Shown one piece after another: positions 1 through 5,900 of a stretch of 6,749 nucleotides of DNA. The DNA lies in the NCBI RefSeq assembly GCF_040649515.1, contig NZ_JBEZFP010000236.1, forward strand, positions 1 to 6,749, given 5' to 3'. The stretch is from Yinghuangia elevatio. GTDB lineage: Bacteria; Actinomycetota; Actinomycetes; Streptomycetales; Streptomycetaceae. Position 1 is the first letter of the stretch. Every line of letters begins with the position of its first letter. The notes below the pieces were generated by a model. It was given only the letters and a program-made list of their open reading frames with translations, was not told the origin of the DNA and made no database searches. The position numbers and the translations under genes were made by a program.

Positions 1-110
1 ACGCGGTCGCCGGCGACAAGCAGTTCGCGTCCGGCACCGGCGTCTCGAACGCCGCCTCCATAATCGTCGGCGACACCATCAACAACTTCCAGACGATCAC
101 CACACGCTGA
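1..110 (+). CDS. C-terminal end of an unrecognised protein (5' end outside window)
   Basis: An open frame enters from the left edge (first full codon at 3) and stops at TGA 108-110. The 35 visible residues end ...DTINNFQTITTR and are rich in Gly, Ala, Ser, Thr and Asn, which looks like a surface or secreted protein tail rather than an enzyme core. I do not recognise the family. The stop is followed within about 30 bp by istA-like coding sequence in another frame, so the IS21 relic abuts this gene closely. The tail could be natural or the product of the IS junction. Confidence 0.4.
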   Translation, partial: AVAGDKQFASGTGVSNAASIIVGDTINNFQTITTR

Positions 111-138
111 CGGCGGCGTTCCCATCGCCAGCGCCGGT

Positions 139-459
139 GCGTTCTGCCTCACCTGGTGCGATGTGGTGAACTCACGCCGCCACCGGGCGACAGGACGGAT
201 ACCCGCCGACCGCCTCGACATCGAACGCACCACGCTGCACGTCCTCCCGCCGGAGCCGCCGGCGTTTGCGCTGGGCGAGGAGCGGGTGGTCAGCTCGGAC
301 CGCACGATCAGCTTCAACGCGGTGCGCTACTCGACCTCGCCGGGCTATACCAGCGCCCGGGTGTGGTGCCGGGTGGTCGGCGAGGAACTGTCCATCACCG
401 CTCGCACCAACCCCGGTGACCTGTCGGAGATCTGGCGCCACCAACTGTCGGTCCCGGGG
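139..459 (+). pseudogene. istA: IS21-family transposase IstA, C-terminal fragment (part 1 of 2)
   Basis: This frame encodes the region after the DDE core of an actinobacterial IS21 transposase. Visible features are F-LTWCDVVNSRRHRATGRIPA, then LHVLPPEP, LGEERVVSSDRTISF, and the beta-rich segment VRYSTSP...ARVWCRVVGEELSI, ending RHQLSVPG. Homology is readable upstream of the first GTG (163), back to about 139, so the gene lacks its N-terminal helix-turn-helix and DDE catalytic core. It is a relic, not a 99-residue gene. The stop TGA at 460-462 is made by the first bases of the inserted element. The continuation resumes in the same phase at 5341. The assignment rests on remembered IstA sequence style, but the two halves agree with each other. 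Confidence 0.8.
453..459 (+). repeat. Left copy of 7-bp target-site duplication
   Basis: cccgggg, repeated exactly at 5334-5340. Flanking bases differ (t/a before, t/g after), so the perfect repeat is 7 bp; an original 8-bp duplication with one later substitution is possible. Deleting 460-5340 joins gtc-ccg-ggg to gtt-ccg-cag and restores the istA frame, which supports a genuine insertion scar over a chance repeat. Confidence 0.75.
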
Positions 460-482
460 TGACTTTGCGCATGAGAAGTAGG
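460..482 (+). repeat. Left terminal inverted repeat (imperfect)
   Basis: The first bases TGACTTTGCGCATGAGAAG pair with the inward-read right end TGGCTATGAACACGGGATG (12 of 19 identical). Degeneracy suits an old, inactive element. The exact start could be 460 or 461, depending on whether the duplication is 7 or 8 bp. Confidence 0.5.
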
Positions 483-529
483 AACACCTCGACACCAGTC
501 GTGGAGCACGCCGAGATTCGCCAGGGGTG

Positions 530-542
530 ATGTTCACGAGTT
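530..542 (+). repeat. Left subterminal 13-bp inverted repeat
   Basis: ATGTTCACGAGTT is the exact reverse complement of 5248-5260. It lies 70 bp from the left end of the insertion; its partner lies 73 bp from the right end. The symmetry suggests an internal transposase-binding site. Confidence 0.55.
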
Positions 543-563
543 CTGGTTCTGGTTCTGGTTCTG
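541..563 (+). repeat. Hexamer tandem repeat (TTCTGG, about 3.8 copies)
   Basis: Three perfect TTCTGG units plus TTCTG, directly abutting the left subterminal repeat. It is within non-coding leader, so its copy number would be free to vary by slippage. Confidence 0.8.
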
Positions 564-650
564 TGGAGTCGTGACCGAGTGTTGATGGCGCGATGGGTTG
601 CGTGGGTGTGAGTTGCGCGCCGTTGTGTGTGCCCGCGCCGACGTGGTTGT

Positions 651-667
651 CCTGACGCTTCGTCAGG
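651..667 (+). promoter_or_regulatory. Perfect 7-bp stem hairpin upstream of transposase start
   Basis: CCTGACG - CTT - CGTCAGG forms a perfect stem with a 3-base loop, 50 bp before the ATG at 717. No U-tract follows, so it is not a typical terminator. It could be an operator, or a structure limiting read-through transcription into the transposase gene. The role is inference. Confidence 0.4.
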
Positions 668-716
668 CCGTGGTTGGGCTCGTCATTCCAAGCTCCGCGT
701 TCGCCACCTTTCGACC

Positions 717-1830
717 ATGGGCATTAGCGCCGTGCCGGGCGGCTTACTCGGCTTTGATGTGATTTCGGACCTTGTGGTGGAGGCGGCCAGCGTCGAGGGG
801 CAGGTCGTGCGGATGACGGCCCGCAGCCGGGCTCGGCGGGCTGCCTGTCCGGGCTGCGGGTGTTGGTCGGCGAGGGTGCACGGCTCGTACGGACGCGTCC
901 CTTCGGATCTGCCTGTCGGTGGCAGACGGGTGGTCGTCGCTCTACGGGTGCGGCGGTTTCGGTGTGACGAACCGACGTGCCCGCGTGGCACGTTCGTCGA
1001 GCAGATACCGGGACTGACTCGCCGACATGGCCGCTGGACCGAACGCCTGCGACAGGTGCTGGTCGGCCTGGGCCTGGCGCTTGCCGGCCGGGCGGGTGCC
1101 CGGATCGCCGATCTCATCGGCATCCAGGTCAGCCGTTCGACGATCCTGCGGATCCTGGGTGCGCTGCCCGATCCTGCGAGTGCATCGCCGAGGGTGGTCG
1201 GCATCGACGAGTTCGCGCTGCGGAAGGGCCGTGTCTACGGCACCGTCTTGGTCGACGTCGAAACGCGCAGGCCGGTTGGTCTGCTGCCCGACCGGGAGTC
1301 GGGCAGCGTCATAGCGTGGCTGGCCGCGCGTCCCGGATCGAGGTGGTTTGCCGGGACCGCGCTCCCCTTTACATCGACGCGGCCACCACCGGCGCGCCTC
1401 AGGCAGTGCAGGTCGCGGACCGCTGGCATCTGTGGCACAACCTCGGCGAAGTCGCCGAACGCTGCATCGCGCCTGCTTGCGGGCCGTCCCGCCGGACGCA
1501 TCCGAGGCGTCACCTGCTGCTGGAGTCGATCCGACGCCCGAGCAGCCGTGGCCGACCGGACACCGCTTCGCCGACCGCGCCCGGGCCCGACATGCAGCCG
1601 TCCACGAACTGCTCGCCGCAGGTCACAGTCGCCGGGCCATCGCCCGGCGACTGCGCATAGGCCAGAACACCGTCCTGAAGTACGCCGACGCTCCCGCCCC
1701 TGAATCCCTGTTCCACGGCCAGTGGCAGGGACGGCCGAGCAAGCTCGATCCCTTCAAGGCCCATCTCGACCGACGCTGGGCCGAGGGCTGCACCAACGCC
1801 TGGCAGCTCTGGGAGGAGATCAAATCCCAG
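717..1830 (+). pseudogene. ISL3-family transposase, frameshifted and 3'-truncated
   Basis: The product is an ISL3-type DDE transposase split over three frames. The chosen start, ATG 717, gives MGISAVPGG and puts a zinc-ribbon at residues 44-88 (CPGC ... CDEPTC), as usual in the family. A helix-turn-helix-like stretch (RIADLIGIQVSRSTILRIL) and the first catalytic-Asp region (VVGIDEFALRKG, DNA from about 1197) follow in the first frame. Near 1331-1337 the frame slips by one base to IEVVCRDRAPLYIDA and VADRWHLWHNLGE. Near 1463-1465 it slips again to HRACLRAVPP, RHAAVHELLAAGHSRRAIARRL and RRWAEGCTNAWQLWEEIKS. Homology stops at about 1830. The C-terminal portion, including the last catalytic Glu region, is absent; family proteins are typically 400-550 residues and about 370 codons remain. 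No slippery A-rich motif is seen at either shift, so these look like mutations. The product must be inactive. Confidence 0.85.
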
Positions 1831-2560
1831 CAAGGTCCTGCGGCTGCCGACTGTCCGGGCCGAGTTCCGTGAGGGTGCCGATCGAAGTGCCAAGGACCAG
1901 CTGACCTACCTGGGCTACCTCGCCGAACTGCTGCTGGCCGAGTTCGACGACCGAGCCCGACGCCGCTCTGACCGGCGCATCAAAGCCGCCGGGTTCCCGC
2001 GGGACAAGTCCCTGAGGACCTTCGAGTACGAGGCGAACCCCAACATCGACCCGGCGGTGGTCAACACCCTCGCCAAGTGCGAATGGGTCAAGAAGGGCCA
2101 GCCGCTGTGCCTCATCGGCGACTCGGGCACCGGCAAGTCCCACCTGCTCATCGCGCTGGGCACCGAGGCCGCGATGGCCGGCTACCGCGTCCGCTACACC
2201 CTCGCCACCAAGCTCGTGAACGAACTCGTCGAGGCCGCCGACGACAAGCAGCTCGCCAAGACCATCGCCCGCTACGGCCGCGTCGACCTCCTCTGCATCG
2301 ATGAGCTGGGCTACATGGAACTGGACCGTAAAGGGGCCGAGTTGCTGTTCCAGATGCTGACCGAGAGGGAGGAGAAGGCGAGCGTGGCGATCGCCTCCAA
2401 CGAGGCCTTCGGCGGCTGGACCAAGACCTTCACCGACCCGCGTTTGTGCGCCGCCATCGTCGACCGGCTCACCTTCGGAGGCAACATCATCGAGACGGGC
2501 ACCGACTCCTACCGGTTCGCGCAGACCCGCGCCCGCGCCGGGCAGGCGACCGGCACCTGA
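1831..2560 (+). pseudogene. istB: IS21-family helper ATPase IstB, lacking its N-terminal start
   Basis: IstB is the AAA+ ATPase partner of IstA in IS21 transposition. In this frame homology begins abruptly at KVLRLPTVRAEF (1832), directly after the broken ISL3 transposase, and continues through QLTYLGYLAELLLAEFDD, the linker RRIKAAGFPRDK, the Walker A motif GDSGTGKSH (2117-2143), Walker B LLCIDELGY (from 2288, with Asp-Glu at 2300-2305), the IASN segment near 2390 and DRLTFGGNIIETGTDSYR near the end. Stop is TGA 2558-2560. About 242 codons remain of a family usually near 250-270, so only the first few residues and the native start are missing. The first GTG in frame (2057) is too far downstream to be the real start, because conserved residues precede it. 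The ATPase core is undamaged. Without a start codon or an intact istA partner, function is doubtful, though read-through from an upstream or CTG start cannot be excluded. Confidence 0.88.
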
Positions 2561-2689
2561 GCCGTCCTCCTGCTGACCCGTTCCGCTCCCGGCCCGGCGG
2601 ACCACGCCATGGCGTGCGGGTCCTCCGCGCTGCTGGTCGCGGACCGCGCAGGCCCCGCCGGGGCGCCGGTTCCCGGGTGCCAGGTGCCG
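2561..2689. other. Short non-coding stretch holding the presumed right end of the IS21 copy
   Basis: Between the istB stop and the membrane-protein tail. IS21 elements end shortly after istB, so the right terminus should lie here. I cannot place it: no clear inverted partner or direct repeat is visible. Confidence 0.3.
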
Positions 2690-2815
2690 CGTGCGGTGAC
2701 CAGGCCGGACACCCGCAACGGACTTGGCGGCGGCATCGTCGCCCTCATCGTGGGGGTGATCGCTGTGGTCCTCGGCGCCCTGGCCCGCACCCGCGTCCGC
2801 CGCGTCCCGGCATGA
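2690..2815 (+). pseudogene. C-terminal tail of a small membrane protein, DUF6223-like
   Basis: The frame ends NGLGGGIVALIVGVIAVVLGALARTR followed by basic residues and a stop at 2813-2815. It shows one clear hydrophobic helix followed by an Arg-rich end, consistent with a membrane anchor and a cytoplasmic tail. The glycine-led helix recalls the last segment of DUF6223 proteins of Streptomyces; this is from memory. The preceding residues back to the first ATG (2609) are Pro/Ala-rich and not hydrophobic, so I read the gene as 5'-truncated near the IS21 right end. A genuine 68-residue small membrane protein starting at 2609 is the alternative. It converges on the sigma-factor gene with about 20 bp between the stops and no obvious terminator. 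Confidence 0.35.
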
Positions 2816-2836
2816 CACGCCACCGCAGCGGGTCGG

Positions 2837-3790
2837 TCACCACTGGACGATGAGCGGCATGCCCGGTCCGTGCCGCCGCCACGATTCGGTGAGGCGGACC
2901 AACCGGGCGGGGGCGGCGATGCCGCGCACCGTGGCGATCTTTCCGTCGGCGATGTCGAAGGTGACGGACCCGACGACCCGGTCCCCGACCACGCTGAGGA
3001 TGGCCGGGGTCCCGTTGACCAGTGCGTAGTGGATGGCAGGGGCGCCGCCGGCAAGTCGGCGCTTGCCCTCCGACGGCCTGAAGCCGCCCCGGGCGACGGC
3101 GGCGACGCGCTGCGGGGTGTCGTAGCGCAGCAGCTTCTCGGTCAGACCGGCGCCGTCGGAGATCGCGGTGACGTCGTCGGTGAGCAGCGCGACGAGGCGT
3201 TCGGTGCGGCCGGAGGACGCGGCGGCGAGGAACGCCTCGACGATCCGGCGGGCGGATGCCGGGTCGACTTCGCCGCCGCGGCGGCGTGCGGCGGTGATGC
3301 GGTCCCGGGCCCGGTGCAGGTGCTGCTGGCTCGCGGACTCGGTGATGTCGAGGATCTGGGCCGTCTCGGCGTGGCTGTAGGAGAACGCTTCGCGCAGGAC
3401 GTAGACGGCCCGCTCGACCGGCGTCAGGCGCTCCATGAGGGTCAGGACGGCCAGGGAGACCGATTCGCGCTGCTCGAAGGTGTCGGCCGGGCCGAGCATC
3501 GGGTCGCCGTCGAGGAGGGGTTCGGGCAGCCAGACGCCGGCGGTGCGTTCGCGGCGGGCCTGCGCCGAACGGAGCCGGTCCAGGCACAGGTTGGTGACCA
3601 CCTTGGTCAGCCACGCTTCGGGCACCAGGATCAGCTGCCGGTCGGCGGCCTGCCACTGCAGGAAGACGTCCTGGACGGCGTCTTCGGCGTCGGCGGCGGA
3701 GCCCAGCAGCCGGTAGGCCAGCGAGGCCAGCCGGTTGCGGCTGGCCTCGAACCGGCCGGTGTCGAAGCGGTCGACGGCGGTGCTGTCCAT
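2837..3790 (-). CDS. sigJ: ECF41/SigJ-type extracytoplasmic-function sigma factor with SnoaL-like C-terminal domain
   Basis: A 317-residue sigma factor that directs RNA polymerase to a small set of promoters. Sigma-2 lies at about residues 14-78 (RLASLAYRLLGS, DAEDAVQDVFLQW, WLTKVVTNLCLDRLRS). The ECF41 linker motif WLPEPLL is at 87-93. Sigma-4 lies at about 118-168 (LTPVERAVYVLREAF, then a helix-turn-helix ending QQHLHRAR). The rest (about 176-317) is a SnoaL-like domain with NGTPA at 259-263 and DGK at 282-284, both typical of ECF41. The family's later Asn-Pro-x-Lys-Leu is APARL here. In ECF41 factors this extension takes the place of a separate anti-sigma factor and modulates activity from within. 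I chose ATG 3790 because AGGG lies 8 bases upstream; the in-frame GTG at 3799 would overlap that site. The oxidoreductase stop is about 20 bp upstream, so the two genes form an operon. No frame damage is seen. The symbol is by family and not proof of orthology. Confidence 0.93.
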   Translation of the reverse strand: MDSTAVDRFDTGRFEASRNRLASLAYRLLGSAADAEDAVQDVFLQWQAADRQLILVPEAWLTKVVTNLCLDRLRSAQARRERTAGVWLPEPLLDGDPMLGPADTFEQRESVSLAVLTLMERLTPVERAVYVLREAFSYSHAETAQILDITESASQQHLHRARDRITAARRRGGEVDPASARRIVEAFLAAASSGRTERLVALLTDDVTAISDGAGLTEKLLRYDTPQRVAAVARGGFRPSEGKRRLAGGAPAIHYALVNGTPAILSVVGDRVVGSVTFDIADGKIATVRGIAAPARLVRLTESWRRHGPGMPLIVQW

Positions 3791-3811
3791 GCGGAACACC
3801 CTAAAAGGCGG

Positions 3812-5032
3812 CTACGCGGCCGCCCGCTCGGCGGGTGCATCCGGTGCCGCGAACGGTGCCGCGTCCGGTGCGGCGGCCAGGCGGTGCCTGCGCTTGGGCA
3901 GGCCGAAGGTGGGGTGCTCGGTGGCCCACAGTGACATCCGCACGATGCCCGCCTTGATCCGCGCGGCCTTGCGGCCGCCCATGTGCTTCGGCTTCGCCAG
4001 CGCCTGGTCGTCGACCATCTGCAAGATGGCGTCCCGGCGTCCGAGGCTGATGTGGTTGCCCGGGTACTCCAGCTTGACGTTCGCGACCTTGCGGCTGGTC
4101 AGGCGTCCCACGATCGCCTCCACCGCCTGCCGGCCGGTGTAGCCGGCCGAGGCGCACGACATCGGCAGCGGCAGGCCGTTGTCGCCGACGGCGTGGACGC
4201 TGTCGCCGACCGCGTACACCTCCGGGTGCGACACGGAGCGCATGGTGCGGTCGACGACGATCCGGCCGTCCCCGGTGACTTCCAGACCGCCCGCGGCGGC
4301 GATCGGGTCGACCGCGAACCCGGCCGTCCACACGGTCGCGTCGGAGGCGAGGACGGTGCCGTCCGCGCACACCACCCGCGCCGCTTCGATGCCTTCGGCG
4401 CTCGTGTGCTCCACGACCGCCACACCCAGCCGGCCGCAGACCTGCCGCAGGTGGGCGCGCGCACCCGCGGAGAGCCTCGCCCCCAACTCGCCGCGGGCGA
4501 CCAGCGAAACCGACAGGTCCGGCCGGGACTCGGCGATCTCGGTAGCGGTCTCGATCCCGGTCAACCCGTCGCCGACCACCACCACACTCCCGCCGCCCCG
4601 CCCTTCCAGGCCGTCCAGGCGCTCGCGCAGCCGCAGCGCCGAGGGCCGCGCGGCGACATCGAAGGCGTGCTCGGCCACACCCGGCACGCCACGGCCGTCG
4701 CCGCGGCTGCCCAGCGCATACACGAGCGTGTCGTAGGCCAGATCACCTCCACCGTTTGCATCCGCGACGGCCACGACCCGTCGCACCGGGTCGACCGCGG
4801 TGACCCGGGCGACGCGCACGTCTATGCCCGTGCCGGCGAAGACGTCGGCGAGCTGTGGCGCAGCGATTTCCTGACCCGCGGCCAGCTGGTGCAGCCGTAG
4901 CCGCTGCACGAAATCCGGCACGGCATTGACCACGGTGATCTGCGCGTCCGCCGCGGACAACCGGCGCGCCAGAGTCCCGGCCACGTAGGCCCCCGCGTAC
5001 CCGGCACCCAGAACGACAATGCGGTGCTTCAT
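3812..5032 (-). CDS. NAD(P)/FAD-dependent oxidoreductase, NDH-2-like (pyridine nucleotide-disulphide oxidoreductase family)
   Basis: A 406-residue flavoprotein expected to pass electrons from NAD(P)H through FAD to an acceptor, probably a quinone or oxygen; the acceptor cannot be read from the sequence. The FAD-binding Rossmann motif GAGYAG is at residues 9-14, the NAD(P)H-binding motif GDGLTG at 154-159 and the second FAD contact YAVGD at 273-277. There is no CxxxxC redox-active disulphide near the FAD motif, which argues against a thioredoxin or glutathione reductase. The C-terminus is an Ala/Pro/Asp-rich tail without a membrane helix, so the protein is cytosolic or peripheral. ATG 5032 is preceded by GGGAG at a normal distance, and the Rossmann fold begins at residue 4; an open extension to 5260 has no such support. 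It is the first gene of a two-gene operon with the ECF41 sigma factor. ECF41 loci commonly carry an oxidoreductase, which may be the sigma factor's target. Confidence 0.92.
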   Translation of the reverse strand: MKHRIVVLGAGYAGAYVAGTLARRLSAADAQITVVNAVPDFVQRLRLHQLAAGQEIAAPQLADVFAGTGIDVRVARVTAVDPVRRVVAVADANGGGDLAYDTLVYALGSRGDGRGVPGVAEHAFDVAARPSALRLRERLDGLEGRGGGSVVVVGDGLTGIETATEIAESRPDLSVSLVARGELGARLSAGARAHLRQVCGRLGVAVVEHTSAEGIEAARVVCADGTVLASDATVWTAGFAVDPIAAAGGLEVTGDGRIVVDRTMRSVSHPEVYAVGDSVHAVGDNGLPLPMSCASAGYTGRQAVEAIVGRLTSRKVANVKLEYPGNHISLGRRDAILQMVDDQALAKPKHMGGRKAARIKAGIVRMSLWATEHPTFGLPKRRHRLAAAPDAAPFAAPDAPAERAAA

Positions 5033-5247
5033 GTCTCGCTCCCATCGCTTGGTCTTCGGGAGTTGAGCGAGACAGTGCCCCGATTCCTGACAGGCGCCAT
5101 ATGTGTCATGGGTCACATGCGCACGGGCCTGCCACCCGGCGACGCGCCCGGCGCCGGTAGGCCGGTACTTCGCCACCACGAGCCGCAGCAGCCGCTCGTA
5201 CCGCTGGGAAGCGGATGAGCATCCGGAGTCGGCCCAGGTGATGCCGA
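5033..5247. promoter_or_regulatory. Promoter region of the oxidoreductase-sigma operon
   Basis: Non-coding on both strands as far as I can judge. On the minus strand it contains the ribosome-binding site, a TGTCAGG element at about 5082-5088 that half-matches the published ECF41 -35 (TGTCACA), and the palindrome at 5101-5118. A CGTC -10 at about 16 bases is not present; a TGTC lies only 11 bases on. Autoregulation is plausible but not shown. Upstream, the region merges into the right end of the transposon. Confidence 0.4.
5101..5118. promoter_or_regulatory. CRP/FNR-like palindrome upstream of the oxidoreductase
   Basis: ATGTG-N8-CACAT, a 5+5 bp palindrome whose core TGTGT-N6-TCACA differs by one base from the CRP consensus TGTGA-N6-TCACA. 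It also fits the GTG-N6-GNCAC form reported for Streptomyces Crp. It lies about 70-85 bp before the ATG at 5032. Binding is inference. Confidence 0.4.
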
Positions 5248-5260
5248 AACTCGTGAACAT
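5248..5260 (-). repeat. Right subterminal 13-bp inverted repeat
   Basis: AACTCGTGAACAT, the exact reverse complement of 530-542, 73 bp from the right end of the insertion. Confidence 0.55.
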
Positions 5261-5310
5261 TCCCGCCAGCTACACGCCGCCGTACGCACTGGGACTCATG
5301 TCGAATCGAC

Positions 5311-5333
5311 ACCGCATCCCGTGTTCATAGCCA
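5311..5333 (-). repeat. Right terminal inverted repeat (imperfect)
   Basis: Read inward it begins TGGCTATGAACACGGGATG and matches the left end at about 12 of 19 positions. The block ends ...TAGCCA just before the second cccgggg. Confidence 0.5.
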
Positions 5334-5340
5334 CCCGGGG
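5334..5340 (+). repeat. Right copy of 7-bp target-site duplication
   Basis: cccgggg, identical to 453-459. IstA coding sequence resumes immediately after it in the restored phase (gtt ccg cag atc ...). Confidence 0.75.
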
Positions 5341-5727
5341 GTTCCGCAGATCATCGATGCCCACTACCCGACCACCCCGACGCCGCGGCGCCCACCAGTC
5401 GAGACTGCGGCCGCGCTCGGAAGCGGAGATCGCGTTCGTGGGCATCGGCCCCCGCGCGGGGCGCTGGCTCAAGGAGGCCAGACCCGCCGGCGCGGTCCGC
5501 ATCCACGCCAAGATGGCCCGCGCCGTCGAGCTCGCCACGGTCATGGGCCCGGAAGCGTCGATCAGGCCCTGCGGCTAGCCGCGACCGCCGGACGCTTCAC
5601 CGACGACGACCTGCTCTCCATCTTGGAGCATCTCGCGGCCGGCAAGCCGGCGGGCGAGGTCGTGCGCGCGGACGAGGCACACTCCGTCCAGGCCGGCACG
5701 ATCGGCTGGCAGGCCCTGGGCCAGTAA
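5341..5727 (+). pseudogene. istA: IS21-family transposase IstA, C-terminal fragment (part 2 of 2), frameshifted
   Basis: This continues the fragment that ends at 459. It reads VPQIIDAHYP..., the stretch that normally follows the LSxPG segment of actinobacterial IstA. Between about 5385 and 5405 the frame moves by one base and continues RPRSEAEIAFVGIGP, WLKEA, VRIHAKMARAVELATVMG. Near 5555 it moves back to the first frame and reads DQALRLAATAGRFTDDDLLSILEHL, VVRADEAHS and GWQALGQ, stopping at TAA 5725-5727. The two shifts cancel, so the end is reached in the original frame. The usual istB does not follow this stop. With the missing N-terminal core this is an old, inactive copy. Confidence 0.82.
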
Positions 5728-5900
5728 ACAACGACCCCAAAGGAGTTGAAGACCAGGCGATCGGGGCCAGTCGCCGAGGAACCACAGATACAGGTGCATC
5801 CCGCGCTCGACGACCTGGCACAACTCGCGGGCCTGCGCGACCAAGTCGCCACCACACCCGACGGGAAGCCGGTCGAGTGTTGCACGGCCAGCGCGCGCAG
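5728..5900. other. Unassigned sequence after istA
   Basis: In a working IS21 element istB would start here, but no IstB motifs are present. A minus-strand frame reads ARELCQVVERGMHLYLWFLGDW, which looks somewhat protein-like, but it runs on antisense to the istA tail and I do not recognise it. I call no gene. Confidence 0.3.

Larger units (their letters stand above)
463..716. other. Non-coding leader of the element, upstream of the ISL3-type transposase
   Basis: About 250 bp with no convincing gene. It holds the left end, the subterminal repeat, the hexamer repeat and a hairpin. An in-frame extension of the transposase back to 627 exists, but its residues do not resemble an ISL3 N-terminus. 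I see no clear -35/-10 promoter or strong ribosome-binding site before the ATG at 717. Confidence 0.5.
460..5333 (+). mobile_element. 4,874-bp insertion in istA: degenerate ISL3-type transposon carrying an istB relic and an ECF41/oxidoreductase operon
   Basis: The block lies between two copies of cccgggg and interrupts an istA frame that is restored by its removal. It begins TGACTTTGCGC and its other end, read inward on the minus strand, begins TGGCTATGAAC; about 12 of the first 19 positions match. A perfect 13-bp inverted repeat lies 70 and 73 bp inside the two ends. The ISL3-type transposase next to the left end is the only near-complete transposase in the block and its natural mover, but it is now frameshifted and truncated. 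ISL3-family elements are known that carry passenger genes (ISPpu12 is one). IS21 elements also have TG...CA ends, so the family of the ends is not settled. It cannot be decided from sequence alone whether the cargo entered with the transposon or was captured after insertion. Confidence 0.65.

Noticed and set aside
627..716. Upstream extension of the ISL3 transposase
   Set aside because: Its residues do not resemble ISL3 N-termini and it spans the hairpin.
1820..2818. 332-codon open frame on the minus strand
   Set aside because: It lies antisense to istB, whose Walker motifs are on the plus strand. The translated sequence has no recognisable domain.
2870..3934. 354-codon open frame on the plus strand
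   Set aside because: It is antisense to the sigma factor and the end of the oxidoreductase. Its Gly/Asp-rich composition is a high-GC shadow, while the minus strand shows clear sigma-2, sigma-4 and SnoaL-like features.
3983..4900. 305-codon open frame on the plus strand
   Set aside because: Antisense shadow of the oxidoreductase; no motifs.
5033..5260. N-terminal extension of the oxidoreductase to 5260
   Set aside because: The Rossmann motif begins at residue 4 from ATG 5032, which also has a good ribosome-binding site. The extension would run through the palindrome and into the transposon end.
5575..5885. Minus-strand frames over the istA tail and the next 150 bp
   Set aside because: One stretch looks protein-like, but it has no recognised family, runs antisense to a convincing IstA tail and lacks a ribosome-binding site.
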